From assembly GCA_029881255.1 (NCBI GenBank), contig JAOUMY010000007.1, forward strand, positions 1 to 64,000: 64,000 nucleotides of DNA. The letters are read 5' to 3'. Of this stretch, positions 16,922 through 27,359 are shown in pieces (position 1 is the stretch's first letter; every line of letters starts with the position of its first letter). The notes beneath the pieces are model-generated. The model searched no databases, was not told where the DNA came from, and saw only the letters and a list, made by a program, of their open reading frames with translations. A program made the position numbers and the translations under genes. This DNA is from Gammaproteobacteria bacterium. Lineage in GTDB: Bacteria; Pseudomonadota; Gammaproteobacteria; S012-40.

Positions 16922-19900
16922 TTATTTATCCGTCGTCGATGCGTGGGGTTGGTTTTTGGTGGTACGGCTCAGTTCTCCTTTTTCCAGTATAGATGACTCA
17001 AGGCGAGACATCAGTGTTGGGAGATCCTGATGTTCGGGGGCGAGGGTTTTGATTTGGCTCAACAGGCCTTCCGCCCAACGGGTATCGCCTGCTTTTATTG
17101 CGGTATCAATCAACAGACGATAACGCTCTACTTCGGTGTCGATCTGTTTTTTCAACATCGCCAGATAATGATTAGCCAGTTGCACGTTGTCATTCGAGAG
17201 GTAATAGGCAGTCAGACGCCTTAAGACAACCGGGTTTGCCAGGGATAGACGAGCGATTTGTTCAAGCTCATTAATAATTTGTTCGTTGCCCCGATTGAGT
17301 TGCGTTGCCAGATACCATTGTCGAATCGATGGGTCTGCGTCCACCGCAGGCCGTTGCAAGGTTTCGCCCAAGGAAAACGCAATCTCGGCCAATGTTGCTT
17401 GCCTATAATTATCGTCAGGAATATTGTTTGCCAAGGTCCGCGCTTGTTTTGCTTTATTTTGTAGTAGATATACCCGTGTCTGTTGCGATAATGCATCACT
17501 TTGAAGTCGTGGGTGTTCCTCAAACCAGGTTGTTGCCGCTTGCAGATTGAATTTCCACACCAACAGGTGATGTTGCAAGCTGTCACTATGGGTTTCTGAG
17601 ACAGTTTTGAGTTGATGAATAATTTTTTCCGTCGAGCCAGGACTATCCCATTTTAAAAATGCCTTACCTAGCGAATACAGTCTTTCCGCTAGTTCTTTTT
17701 TATCGATATATTGGCCGAGATCGATGCGGTAATTCTGGTTTAAAAAGCGATAGGGGTTTTCCTCGTCTTGCAAACTGGCAGAGAGCGCAGACAAACGCAC
17801 CTCGGTGAAGATATTGGTATCGCGGTTGGGTATAGCGTCTCCGGCGGCAGTTTTTAATTCTTTTTGCGATAGCGCGAAATACCATAGCAAATCCTGCGCT
17901 TGGTAAACTTCATAATGCGCCAGTGTAGCGGCGATCGACGGATGCTTCATGCGTTCAGATACTTGATCATAGTCATAGTGAATGGGGCTGAGTGAGCCGA
18001 GTAACATAAAGTCGCCGGTGTCGATGTTGGCGAAACTGATGACATAGGGAAATACATTGGTAAAAGCCTTGAAAATGGAACGCAAGGTCGTCACGTCCAT
18101 TTTGAACAGGTTCACCCATTGACTATAAAACCCCCCTTCGTTGAGCCGCGATTTTACGATGGTGAAAAACTCCTGGGTAAACACGTTCGACGCCCCAGCG
18201 AGCCAAGGGTGAGACGCTTGTGCCGCAATGATGTCGTATCGCTTGTCTTCAACAAGCAATGTATTTCGCGCATCGTTAAACGACAGGTTTACGCGAGGGT
18301 CATCAAGGGCGATGGCCGGACCATTTTCCAATGTGCGTATGGCCTCAACAACGGTAGGTTCGAGCTCCACCACACGCACGCTTTTCACATCGGTATGCGT
18401 GAATGCACGGGTTGTCAGTCCACCACCATAGCCGACAACAAAGGCGCTTTCCGGGTTTGGATGTAGAAAGTAAGGCATGTAGGCAAGCAGACTTTCGATG
18501 ATGAGCGTCTGCTTGTTATTTTTCATATTGATAATGGATTCGTTTAGACCATTTGCCTGGACTTTGGCGTATTCACCGTCATAGGTGACCAGGCTGATGA
18601 CGCTGACCTTTCCTTCTTTCAGAAACAGGAATTCCGGTTCTTTGCCCTGTGAGGCCTGTTCGTCATACATATAGTCGACCGATGCAATCATTTCCCTGTA
18701 GTCGAGATGCGGCCATAAAAAATGGCTGCTAAGGGCGACGGTTGCGCAAAGCGCGATCGCAGTGCGCTGTGCTGGTCGGGTTGTAATCAAAATAAAGAGT
18801 GCACCTGTGACCAAGGTCAATATGGCCATCGAGCTTAGTAATGTATCGGTTCCCCAGGTGGGAATTATCCAGAATCCTGCGGCAAGCGAACCGAGTATGC
18901 TGGCGAGTGTGTTGACTGCGTAGGCTTTGCCTACGCGCTGGCGAACGCCGTCGAGATCACCGCAATAGAGTCGCAGATTTACCGGGAAGATAAGGCCTAA
19001 CACAAACGTCGCCGGGAAGAGTAAAAACAGGATAGTGAGATATTTGATGAATTGTTTATTCGTCTCTTCGATACTCATATGGTTGATGCCTTCGTAAATA
19101 CTCGGCACCAGGCTCAAACCACCGCGGGTAAACAAAAATAACAGCGCGAGACAGATCATGCTCAAGCCAAGAAACGCGGCTGGATGGCGTATCCGTTGAA
19201 TATGATTTTTGATAAACCAGGATCCCATCGCTATACCGAACAAGAAAATGGTCAATATGGACGCAAAACCATAAATTGTCGTTCCCGCGAATATCGACAA
19301 ATATTTTGTCCAGCCAACTTCTGTCGCGATCGAGACAAAGCCGGTCATGAATAGTGTGGCCAGGGCCATGCTGCGAACACCAAGACCCGGCATTGAGTCA
19401 TAGTGCTTGTCCGTTGATTGGCGATCTTCGAGTGGCGGAAACTGTAGTCGGCGATTGGCCATCATGCCGATAAAAACGATAGTCAGATTAAGTGCAACGG
19501 CGATATAAATCGCCCCATCGAGTCCGAAGTTGGGAATAAAAACAAACCCGGATAACATGGCGCCAAATACGGCGCCCAGGGTGTTTAGACTATATAACTG
19601 ACTTACACGCAAACCGACGTGTTGATGTCGGCGCACCAATATACCGGCCATTACCGGAAATGTTGCACCCATACACAGAGTGGGTATCAGCAGTAGTGTC
19701 AGGGTAATCGCGAATTTCGTGCCGAGTTGACCGCCACTGGCCCCGATTTCAGCCATTAAGCCATCCAGGTTCAGTAAGGTGGGTAGTAATAATAGTCCGC
19801 TAAGCGCAATCAGCGCTTCAAGCACGATATAGGGCGTTAAATTCTGAATGCGTTGGCGGGTGATGCGCTCAGCGGTGTAGCTACCCAGCGCCATGCCGAG

Positions 19901-20038
19901 AAAAAATGCGGCCAGAACAGTACTGATGGCTGCACTGGTAGAGCCCATGCTTAGCCCAAGCAGTCTCACCCAGCTGACCTGATAGGTTAAGGCGGCTGTA
20001 CCCGAAAGAACCAGAAACAGCGCCGATAACACATACAC
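16922..20038 (-). CDS. Polytopic membrane protein with spermidine-synthase-like domain and TPR-like tail
   Basis: This 1038-aa protein starts at GTG (AAGGA 8 bases upstream). About 13 membrane segments fill residues 1-425, in the arrangement annotated as fused MFS/spermidine synthase, with the hallmark 'LSGTAALTYQVSWVR'. A Rossmann methyltransferase-like domain follows (about 510-720) with 'VVGYGGGLTTRAF', the ribose-binding Glu in 'VVELEPTVVEA' and 'NDARNTL'. The segment that carries the catalytic Asp in SpeE reads 'YDIIAAQASHPW' and lacks that acid. The last 250 residues look helical and TPR-like. Genuine polyamine synthesis is therefore unlikely; the reaction and substrate are unknown. Confidence 0.8.
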   Translation of the reverse strand: MYVLSALFLVLSGTAALTYQVSWVRLLGLSMGSTSAAISTVLAAFFLGMALGSYTAERITRQRIQNLTPYIVLEALIALSGLLLLPTLLNLDGLMAEIGASGGQLGTKFAITLTLLLIPTLCMGATFPVMAGILVRRHQHVGLRVSQLYSLNTLGAVFGAMLSGFVFIPNFGLDGAIYIAVALNLTIVFIGMMANRRLQFPPLEDRQSTDKHYDSMPGLGVRSMALATLFMTGFVSIATEVGWTKYLSIFAGTTIYGFASILTIFLFGIAMGSWFIKNHIQRIRHPAAFLGLSMICLALLFLFTRGGLSLVPSIYEGINHMSIEETNKQFIKYLTILFLLFPATFVLGLIFPVNLRLYCGDLDGVRQRVGKAYAVNTLASILGSLAAGFWIIPTWGTDTLLSSMAILTLVTGALFILITTRPAQRTAIALCATVALSSHFLWPHLDYREMIASVDYMYDEQASQGKEPEFLFLKEGKVSVISLVTYDGEYAKVQANGLNESIINMKNNKQTLIIESLLAYMPYFLHPNPESAFVVGYGGGLTTRAFTHTDVKSVRVVELEPTVVEAIRTLENGPAIALDDPRVNLSFNDARNTLLVEDKRYDIIAAQASHPWLAGASNVFTQEFFTIVKSRLNEGGFYSQWVNLFKMDVTTLRSIFKAFTNVFPYVISFANIDTGDFMLLGSLSPIHYDYDQVSERMKHPSIAATLAHYEVYQAQDLLWYFALSQKELKTAAGDAIPNRDTNIFTEVRLSALSASLQDEENPYRFLNQNYRIDLGQYIDKKELAERLYSLGKAFLKWDSPGSTEKIIHQLKTVSETHSDSLQHHLLVWKFNLQAATTWFEEHPRLQSDALSQQTRVYLLQNKAKQARTLANNIPDDNYRQATLAEIAFSLGETLQRPAVDADPSIRQWYLATQLNRGNEQIINELEQIARLSLANPVVLRRLTAYYLSNDNVQLANHYLAMLKKQIDTEVERYRLLIDTAIKAGDTRWAEGLLSQIKTLAPEHQDLPTLMSRLESSILEKGELSRTTKNQPHASTTDK

Positions 20039-20191
20039 GGCGTATATCCTTTTAATACCGAAAATCGCCAGCGGAAGTTATCGACCGGCTAAACTGCAGC
20101 GTCACAGAGAATCGCATGTGACACTCCCCCCACGTAGGCCCATGACCCGAATACATATCGTTTTATACTTATTGTTGTTGAAGAAAGAAGC

Positions 20192-20542
20192 TTAATTAGA
20201 AATCGTCTCGTTAGGCGCAGACCAGTTAAAACTGACTACCTGTTTATGGCTGTTGAAGCGAATCTCCAAAACCTTGAGATTGGCGTCTTTGAGTTTGTGT
20301 ATCTTGCCCTTGCCATAGTAATAGGTCCACCGGGTGTAATAAGTTCCATCCATCTCGACCACTGCCCCGGTACTCGTAGGTTCACCCATCTTTCCCTTGA
20401 CCTGGGCCTGGGTGGTTTCACCACGCTTTACCCATGCCTCGAAATCCTTGGGATTAAAATCTGTTCCGAACTGTATGGTGGCGCAGGCGCTAGCCAGTAC
20501 GAAAATCAACGATATAACAGTGAACTGCAGACTCTTTTTCAT
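20192..20542 (-). CDS. Small lipoprotein with SmpA/OmlA (BamE)-like fold
   Basis: This 116-aa protein has a lipobox 'LASAC' (Cys20), then a compact domain with 'GETTQAQVKGKMGEP' followed by aromatic beta strands ('YYTRWTYYYGKGK', 'LEIRFN'). That pattern matches the helix-strand BamE/SmpA-like fold common to many small outer-membrane lipoproteins. True BamE has a different N-terminal sequence, so I do not name it bamE. It stands alone between the membrane gene and a divergent lipoprotein gene. Confidence 0.75.
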   Translation of the reverse strand: MKKSLQFTVISLIFVLASACATIQFGTDFNPKDFEAWVKRGETTQAQVKGKMGEPTSTGAVVEMDGTYYTRWTYYYGKGKIHKLKDANLKVLEIRFNSHKQVVSFNWSAPNETISN

Positions 20543-20724
20543 TTTTCCTCAGACTTCTTTTCAAGAAATTAAAACCAACTTAATCACAGCGACTATACTT
20601 AGTTGTACACGCAAACTGAAAAAGTGCTGCAATCAAGACAAAAGTTTAGTAATAATAGATACATATACCGAGACCTGTAAAGGGCGCAATTCTAAAAATT
20701 ACCGCGTGTGGGAAGAGGGAAAAC

Positions 20725-22215
<1,491 letters not shown>

Positions 22216-22268
22216 AAAAACCTGGCTTTACTTCGCTCACATTTATAACTAGATGAAAAATCATCGTT

Positions 22269-22288
22269 TTCAGTGATAAATCACTGAA
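22269..22288. repeat. 20-bp palindrome upstream of the wsp-like operon
   Basis: TTCAGTGAT and ATCACTGAA flank a two-base centre. The short symmetric arms look like a dimeric-regulator operator and no T tract follows. It starts 134 bp before the receptor gene. Confidence 0.5.
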
Positions 22289-22311
22289 CTTCGCTATCAA
22301 GAATAGTATAG

Positions 22312-22376
22312 AAAATTCCGATATATATAGAGGCCTAAAAGGTCAAACTAACTTAATGATTAATATCGGAATTTTT
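22312..22376. repeat. 13-bp perfect inverted repeat before the wsp-like operon
   Basis: AAAATTCCGATAT (22312-22324) and its exact complement ATATCGGAATTTT (22363-22375) enclose 38 bases and end 27 bp before the receptor ATG. In RNA it would form a long stem directly in the 5' leader. It could be a leader regulatory structure or a protein site. The A/T-rich stem and large loop argue against a standard terminator. Confidence 0.6.
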
Positions 22377-22402
22377 CGACTCGTCATGTTGTTCGACGAT
22401 AG

Positions 22403-24430
22403 ATGCACGCCACGATGGAAAAATTTTTCAGCAAGCTGTCGATCAGGGCGAAGTTAAACATCATCATCGCCTTCATATTCCTGGCGGTAATTGCGGTCGC
22501 TACCGTGGTTAACGTCATGAGTGAACGACGTTATATTCTTGAGGTTGCCAAAGAACAGGTAACCGATCTCTCCTATTGGTATTTCGATAGTCTCAATACC
22601 ATGATGCTGACCGGCACCATGGAACAGCGATCTATATTACGTGAAAAGCTATTAGCGCGTTCTCAGGTTAAAGAGGCACGCGTGGTGCGCGGCGAACCGG
22701 TCTCTCATCAGTATGGGCCAGGTCTACCGGAAGAACAGGCGGTGGATGAATTGGACTACAAAGGTTTGCAAGGTGAATCCAGTCTCATCGTTGAAGATAC
22801 ACCTCAAGGTCGTGTCATGACCGTAGTGACCCCATTTAAAGCAAGTGAAAACACCCGCGGCGTGAATTGTCTGCGCTGCCACGATGTGAAGCCCGGCGCG
22901 GTGAATGGCGCGATTCGCGTGTCATATTCATTAGCGCATATGGACGGCAATTCCGCGACCGAAACGATTCGTAATGTGGTAACGAATCTGGTGCTGTTCT
23001 GGGTCGGAATGATACTGGTTAATATGCTGTTACGCCGCTGGGTCATCCTGCCGCTGGGAAAACTCAATCACGCCGTTAGTCAGCGTGGTCAAGGCGATAC
23101 TGGCATACGCGTCGAGCTTGAAGGAAATGATGAATTTACGAGGCTGGGACGCGCCTTTAACACCATGGCTGACAATATCAATGCTGCCAATGATCGTGAA
23201 CACCAGACTGCCGTCGATTTGCAGACCAAGGTCGACGCGATGCTTGAGGTGGTAAACCGTGTAACCGAAGGTGACTTTAACGCGCGCGTACCGTTCTCAG
23301 GTAATGATGCCATCGGTGAGTTGGCGAGTAGTCTGCAAATCATGATTGACTTCATCAACACGTCTATCGAACAAAAGAAATTAGCGGTGGAAACCTTGCA
23401 GAAAAAGGTCGATGACTTACTGCTCATCGTAACTTCTGTTGCGGACGGAGATCTTACCCAGAATATTTCCATCGGTGGCAACGATGCGATCGCGCAATTA
23501 GCGCAAGGCGTACAAACGATGACCTCGCGTCTCAATGAACTCGTCGCGCAAGTGCAACGCTCAGGTGTGCAAGTGACCTCTGCGGCGACTGAAATGGCGG
23601 CAAGCGTTAAGCAAGTGGAGCTTACCGCAGAAAAGAATGCGCTTACCACAGGAGAAATCGCCACTACCGCAACTGAAATCTCCGCAACGTCTAAAGAATT
23701 GCTGGAGACCATGGACGAAGTGGCGGAAGTCGCGGAAAAGGCCTCTAGCTCAGCGGAACAGAGTCACAAGGGGCTGGTGCGCATGGAAGAACTCATGCGT
23801 CAGGTGGTGGAGTTTTCCAGCATCGTATCAGACGAACTGGAAGTGTTGAGCGATAAGGCCACAAATATCAGTGACGTGGTGACGACAATTTCGCGCGTGG
23901 CGGACCAAACCAATTTGTTGTCCTTAAATGCATCCATCGAAGCGGAAAAAGCGGGCGAATATGGCCGCGGTTTTTCCGTCGTTGCCAATGAAATACGACG
24001 TCTCGCAGACCAGTCGGCGGTAGCGACTTTAGACATTGAGCAAATGATAAGAGAGATGCAAGATGCGGTGAACTCAGGTGTGCGCAGTATGGGTAAGTTC
24101 GCCCATCAGTTGCAGGAAAGCGTTGCAGTGGTACAACACGTGAGCCAGGAACAATCAGAGATCATCGATCGCGTGGAAACACTCGGGCCGCGCTTTGAGT
24201 TAGTACACAAGGGAATGCACTCTCAATCTAAACGGGCAGAACAGATTAACGACGTGATGAAGCATCTCAGTGATGCTGCTCGACGCACAGTGGAATCACT
24301 GCATATTTCCTCCGCTGCAATTGAACGGCTGAATAATGCGGCAGGTGGGCTGCACAGTAGTGTGTCGCGATTTAAGGTGAGGACTAAAAACGCTCTGTTC
24401 AAAGATGGCGATAGTGGTGGCTCATCATGA
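22403..24430 (+). CDS. wspA: WspA-like chemoreceptor with CxxCH haem-c motif and multiple HAMP units
   Basis: This 675-aa receptor has TM1 (about 14-36), a periplasmic domain, TM2 (about 193-213), one canonical HAMP and two further cytoplasmic HAMP-like units ('VTEGDFNARVPFSGND', 'VADGDLTQNISIGGND'), then a signalling domain. The hairpin tip reads 'NLLSLNASIEAEKAGEYG', a variant I associate with WspA; the usual form is [15 protein letters not shown]. The periplasmic part contains 'NCLRCHD' (Cys156, Cys159, His160), the c-type haem attachment signature, which suggests gas, redox or haem sensing. It leads a five-gene operon, overlapping the next gene by four bases. The start codon has no strong Shine-Dalgarno; an ATG four codons later is possible. 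Confidence 0.85.
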   Translation: MHATMEKFFSKLSIRAKLNIIIAFIFLAVIAVATVVNVMSERRYILEVAKEQVTDLSYWYFDSLNTMMLTGTMEQRSILREKLLARSQVKEARVVRGEPVSHQYGPGLPEEQAVDELDYKGLQGESSLIVEDTPQGRVMTVVTPFKASENTRGVNCLRCHDVKPGAVNGAIRVSYSLAHMDGNSATETIRNVVTNLVLFWVGMILVNMLLRRWVILPLGKLNHAVSQRGQGDTGIRVELEGNDEFTRLGRAFNTMADNINAANDREHQTAVDLQTKVDAMLEVVNRVTEGDFNARVPFSGNDAIGELASSLQIMIDFINTSIEQKKLAVETLQKKVDDLLLIVTSVADGDLTQNISIGGNDAIAQLAQGVQTMTSRLNELVAQVQRSGVQVTSAATEMAASVKQVELTAEKNALTTGEIATTATEISATSKELLETMDEVAEVAEKASSSAEQSHKGLVRMEELMRQVVEFSSIVSDELEVLSDKATNISDVVTTISRVADQTNLLSLNASIEAEKAGEYGRGFSVVANEIRRLADQSAVATLDIEQMIREMQDAVNSGVRSMGKFAHQLQESVAVVQHVSQEQSEIIDRVETLGPRFELVHKGMHSQSKRAEQINDVMKHLSDAARRTVESLHISSAAIERLNNAAGGLHSSVSRFKVRTKNALFKDGDSGGSS

Positions 24431-25125
24431 ACGAAGAAAAAATAGCAAAGCTGGTAGAGCAGGCCTGTTGGCGTCAAATTGGCGTCTGGAGCAGTAAAGT
24501 AGGGCGATGTGAATATTTGGAAATTGTTCGGCACTGTCGAAACTGCGAGGTGTTTTCTTCGGCTGCGCAAGGGGTGTTTGCGCGTGAAAGTAGTCAGGCA
24601 AAACTGTTTGAACGCTCACTTGACTTATTTCATTCAGGCGAAGTTGTAGCGCGTAGCGAAGGGATTTCTCTGTTGCCATTTCGCTTGGGAACGACGTGGT
24701 TTTGCACCCGACCTAAAGAGGTTATCTCCATAGCCCCCCAAAGCAAAGTGCACAGAATTCCGAATAGGGAGAGTGGCTTTATTCGAGGACTTGTACCGGT
24801 GGATGGCGCGATCTATCCCAGCATATGTTTGAATGTCTTCTTTGGTTTGACCTGTGCTGGCGAGGAGCGTTATCAGGACACAGGCGTATTTGAACGCACG
24901 GTGATTTTGCAAGCAGGTAAAAAACGCCTGGCGGTGTCAGTGGACGAGGTGCGCAACTTACACTATTTCAAGGCGCAGGAGGCAAAACCTCCAGGGCACA
25001 GGTGTAGCGACAAGTTACGTCCATACGTGAAACAGGAATTCGTTTTTGATTCCTATCTTGATGAAGTCGTTTTCGAACTGGATATGGAGTCAATTGGTCT
25101 GCAATACCTGAAGGCTTTGACATGA
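24427..25125 (+). CDS. wspD: WspD-like CheW coupling protein
   Basis: This 232-aa protein has a CheW fold over about residues 75-232 ('LLPFRLGTTWFC', 'HRIPNRESGFIRGLVPVDGAIYP'-like strands, 'KRLAVSVDEV'). In front is a Cys-rich segment with 'CWRQIGVWSS' and 'VRHCRNCEVF', which I recognise as the WspD N-terminal pattern. It should couple the receptor to the CheA-like kinase. It overlaps both neighbours by ATGA, so translation is coupled throughout. The four N-terminal cysteines are spaced as if to bind metal (inference). Confidence 0.85.
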   Translation: MNEEKIAKLVEQACWRQIGVWSSKVGRCEYLEIVRHCRNCEVFSSAAQGVFARESSQAKLFERSLDLFHSGEVVARSEGISLLPFRLGTTWFCTRPKEVISIAPQSKVHRIPNRESGFIRGLVPVDGAIYPSICLNVFFGLTCAGEERYQDTGVFERTVILQAGKKRLAVSVDEVRNLHYFKAQEAKPPGHRCSDKLRPYVKQEFVFDSYLDEVVFELDMESIGLQYLKALT

Positions 25126-27359
25126 GTGGAAACGGTGGAGATCTCAGTGATTTTTCCATGCTTGATCTGTTTCGCATGGAGCTCGACAGTCAGACAAATA
25201 TTCTCAATCAGGGTTTGCTTGCGCTGGAGAACCAAAATGCATCGGCAAAGGAACTTGAACGGTTGATGAGAGCTGCACACTCTATTAAAGGCGCCGCACG
25301 CATGGTGAATGTCAATAGCGTTGTGCGAATTTCTCATGTATTGGAAGAGTGCTTTGTGCAAACTCAGCAACGCAATCTGAGACTCAGTCATGATGATATC
25401 GACGCATTGTTGGGCAGCATAGACGTTTTGTGTGAAATTGCCAAACTTCCCGACAGTGATATGACCAGTTGGGATGCAAAATACGAAATTCAAATTGGCA
25501 CAATAGAATCAAACTTGTTGGCAATAGCGAATAAGAATAAACGAGATTCAGTGGTTGTGACCAGTAATGATATAGATGCCCGGCTGTTACGTGATGAGGC
25601 GAATAAACAGTACGCGAAGGAAACGCTATTAAATGAGGAACGGAACACACTGCGAGTAGATGTAAATCGTATCAATCGCATTCTAAGCCTTGCCGGTGAA
25701 TCGCTGGTAGAAAGTCACCGCCTGAACGACATGATGGAAACGTTCACCCAGTTCAAACAACAGCAAAATCGCTTAATGGATGAGTTGAATCGCCTGCGTG
25801 TGACAATGCGAGATGCGCCGATAAGCGGTTTAGTAAAGTCGCAATTTCAAAAATGCTATACGTCTGCCATGCATATGCGGCACACCTTGAATGAAAGGAT
25901 TGTTGAGCTTGATAGTTTCGATCGCCGCAATGCGCTATTGATCGAACGCCTGCATGAGGAAGTACGATCTACGCGCATGCGTCCGGTATCGGCTCTTGTA
26001 CATGCTTTTCCTCGTATTGTAAGGGATCTGGGAAGAACGCTGAGTAAAAAAGTCAAACTGCATATGTCTGGTTTGGCGACACTCGTGGATCGTGAGGTAT
26101 TGGAACGTATAGACACGTCATTGAAACACCTGATTCTAAACGCGGTTGATCATGGCATTGAGGACGAATCGACCAGGTTGAATATGGGTAAAACTGCTGA
26201 GGGTCATATTACGCTTGAAGTGTCACAGAGCGCTGGAATGTTGTTTATTGTCGTCGAAGATGATGGCAAAGGGGTGGATCTTAGTGCCTTAAAACGGAAG
26301 GTAGTTAAGAAAGGAATTTCGAAAATGGATGTTCTTGACGATATGGATTCAAGCTCTTTGTTGTCGTTTTTGTTTATGGCTGGATTTAGTACGCGTAGCC
26401 GGACTGATACTCTGTCCGGGAGGGGAGTAGGTCTTGATTTGGTGCGTGAAACGATAGAGGGACTGGGAGGGAGCATATTTGTAAGTAGTCGCCCGGGGGA
26501 GGGAACGCGTTTTCAGTTACTTCTACCCCAAACAGTTTCCATTATGCGAATTCTATTGGTGGAAGCGGCAGGTGAGTTATATGGTTTTCCCTTGTCGCGA
26601 GTACACCGCGTGACGCGGATACAACGACAGGATATCGCAAAGAATTTACACGGCTATTGTTGCTATTTTGATGACGGCACGTTTCAGTTAATCAGTATTG
26701 ATCAACTACTGGGTGAAAGTGTGCCAGAGCTTGCTCCAGAGCTGGACGTAGTCTTAATTGATCAGGCGGATCAAAAAATCGCGATTATCGTCGACAATAT
26801 ACTTGGACAGCGCGAAGTCTCGGTACAACGTCTTGATCCTGATCTTGGAGACATTCCAGGTGTTGATTCCGCGGCTATACTCGATGACGGTGAACTGACC
26901 TTGATTTTCAGTTCTCACGCACTGGCTGGGCTTTACAGCGATTTGAATGCAGAACGCAAGATTAATCTTGCCATGCCTCGGCGTCGTGGCGAGCGATACC
27001 TGCTTTTGATATGCGATTCTCCTACAACACGTGAAACGGCAAGACGTTTTTTGGTTCGACACGACTATCAAGTGATTACGATGCGCTATTCAGACAGTGT
27101 GGTTGATCGAATCAGAGGACAGACACCTGATGGCGTCATTGTCGGAACTGACATAGGGGAGGACTCGCTGCGAAAATTGTTTTTTGTATTGAACAAGGAT
27201 GAATCTTTGCGTCATACACGCACCATGATGTTAGTCGATGATATGGACAAGTCTTGGTTGAATGAAGATCAATGGGCAATGCCCCAGTTGAATACGCGAG
27301 ACACGGTTCGACAGGCCTTTTTACATACGGTGAACGCAATGTTGGCAGGAAAGCATTAA
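25122..27359 (+). CDS. wspE: WspE-like CheA hybrid histidine kinase
   Basis: This 745-aa protein has an HPt domain with phospho-accepting His53 in 'AAHSIKGAARMV', a dimerisation and linker region, a CheA-type ATPase ('LKHLILNAVDHGIE', 'VVEDDGKGVDL', 'LSGRGVGLDLV'), a CheW-like regulatory domain and a C-terminal receiver-like domain. The receiver begins 'YLLLICDSPTTRE' but its central strand reads 'DGVIVGTDIGED' and the usual Lys near the end is absent, so it may not be phosphorylated. The kinase should phosphorylate WspR and WspF in response to the receptor. It shares overlapping ends with both neighbours. Confidence 0.9.
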   Translation: MSGNGGDLSDFSMLDLFRMELDSQTNILNQGLLALENQNASAKELERLMRAAHSIKGAARMVNVNSVVRISHVLEECFVQTQQRNLRLSHDDIDALLGSIDVLCEIAKLPDSDMTSWDAKYEIQIGTIESNLLAIANKNKRDSVVVTSNDIDARLLRDEANKQYAKETLLNEERNTLRVDVNRINRILSLAGESLVESHRLNDMMETFTQFKQQQNRLMDELNRLRVTMRDAPISGLVKSQFQKCYTSAMHMRHTLNERIVELDSFDRRNALLIERLHEEVRSTRMRPVSALVHAFPRIVRDLGRTLSKKVKLHMSGLATLVDREVLERIDTSLKHLILNAVDHGIEDESTRLNMGKTAEGHITLEVSQSAGMLFIVVEDDGKGVDLSALKRKVVKKGISKMDVLDDMDSSSLLSFLFMAGFSTRSRTDTLSGRGVGLDLVRETIEGLGGSIFVSSRPGEGTRFQLLLPQTVSIMRILLVEAAGELYGFPLSRVHRVTRIQRQDIAKNLHGYCCYFDDGTFQLISIDQLLGESVPELAPELDVVLIDQADQKIAIIVDNILGQREVSVQRLDPDLGDIPGVDSAAILDDGELTLIFSSHALAGLYSDLNAERKINLAMPRRRGERYLLLICDSPTTRETARRFLVRHDYQVITMRYSDSVVDRIRGQTPDGVIVGTDIGEDSLRKLFFVLNKDESLRHTRTMMLVDDMDKSWLNEDQWAMPQLNTRDTVRQAFLHTVNAMLAGKH

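Noticed and set aside
16922-20038. Naming this gene speE (spermidine synthase)
   Set aside because: The catalytic acid segment is missing and most of the protein is membrane helices.
22312-22376. Rho-independent terminator of the upstream lipoprotein gene
   Set aside because: The loop is 38 bases, the stem is A/T-rich and it sits nearly 100 bases past the stop, directly before the next gene, so a leader or operator role is more likely.
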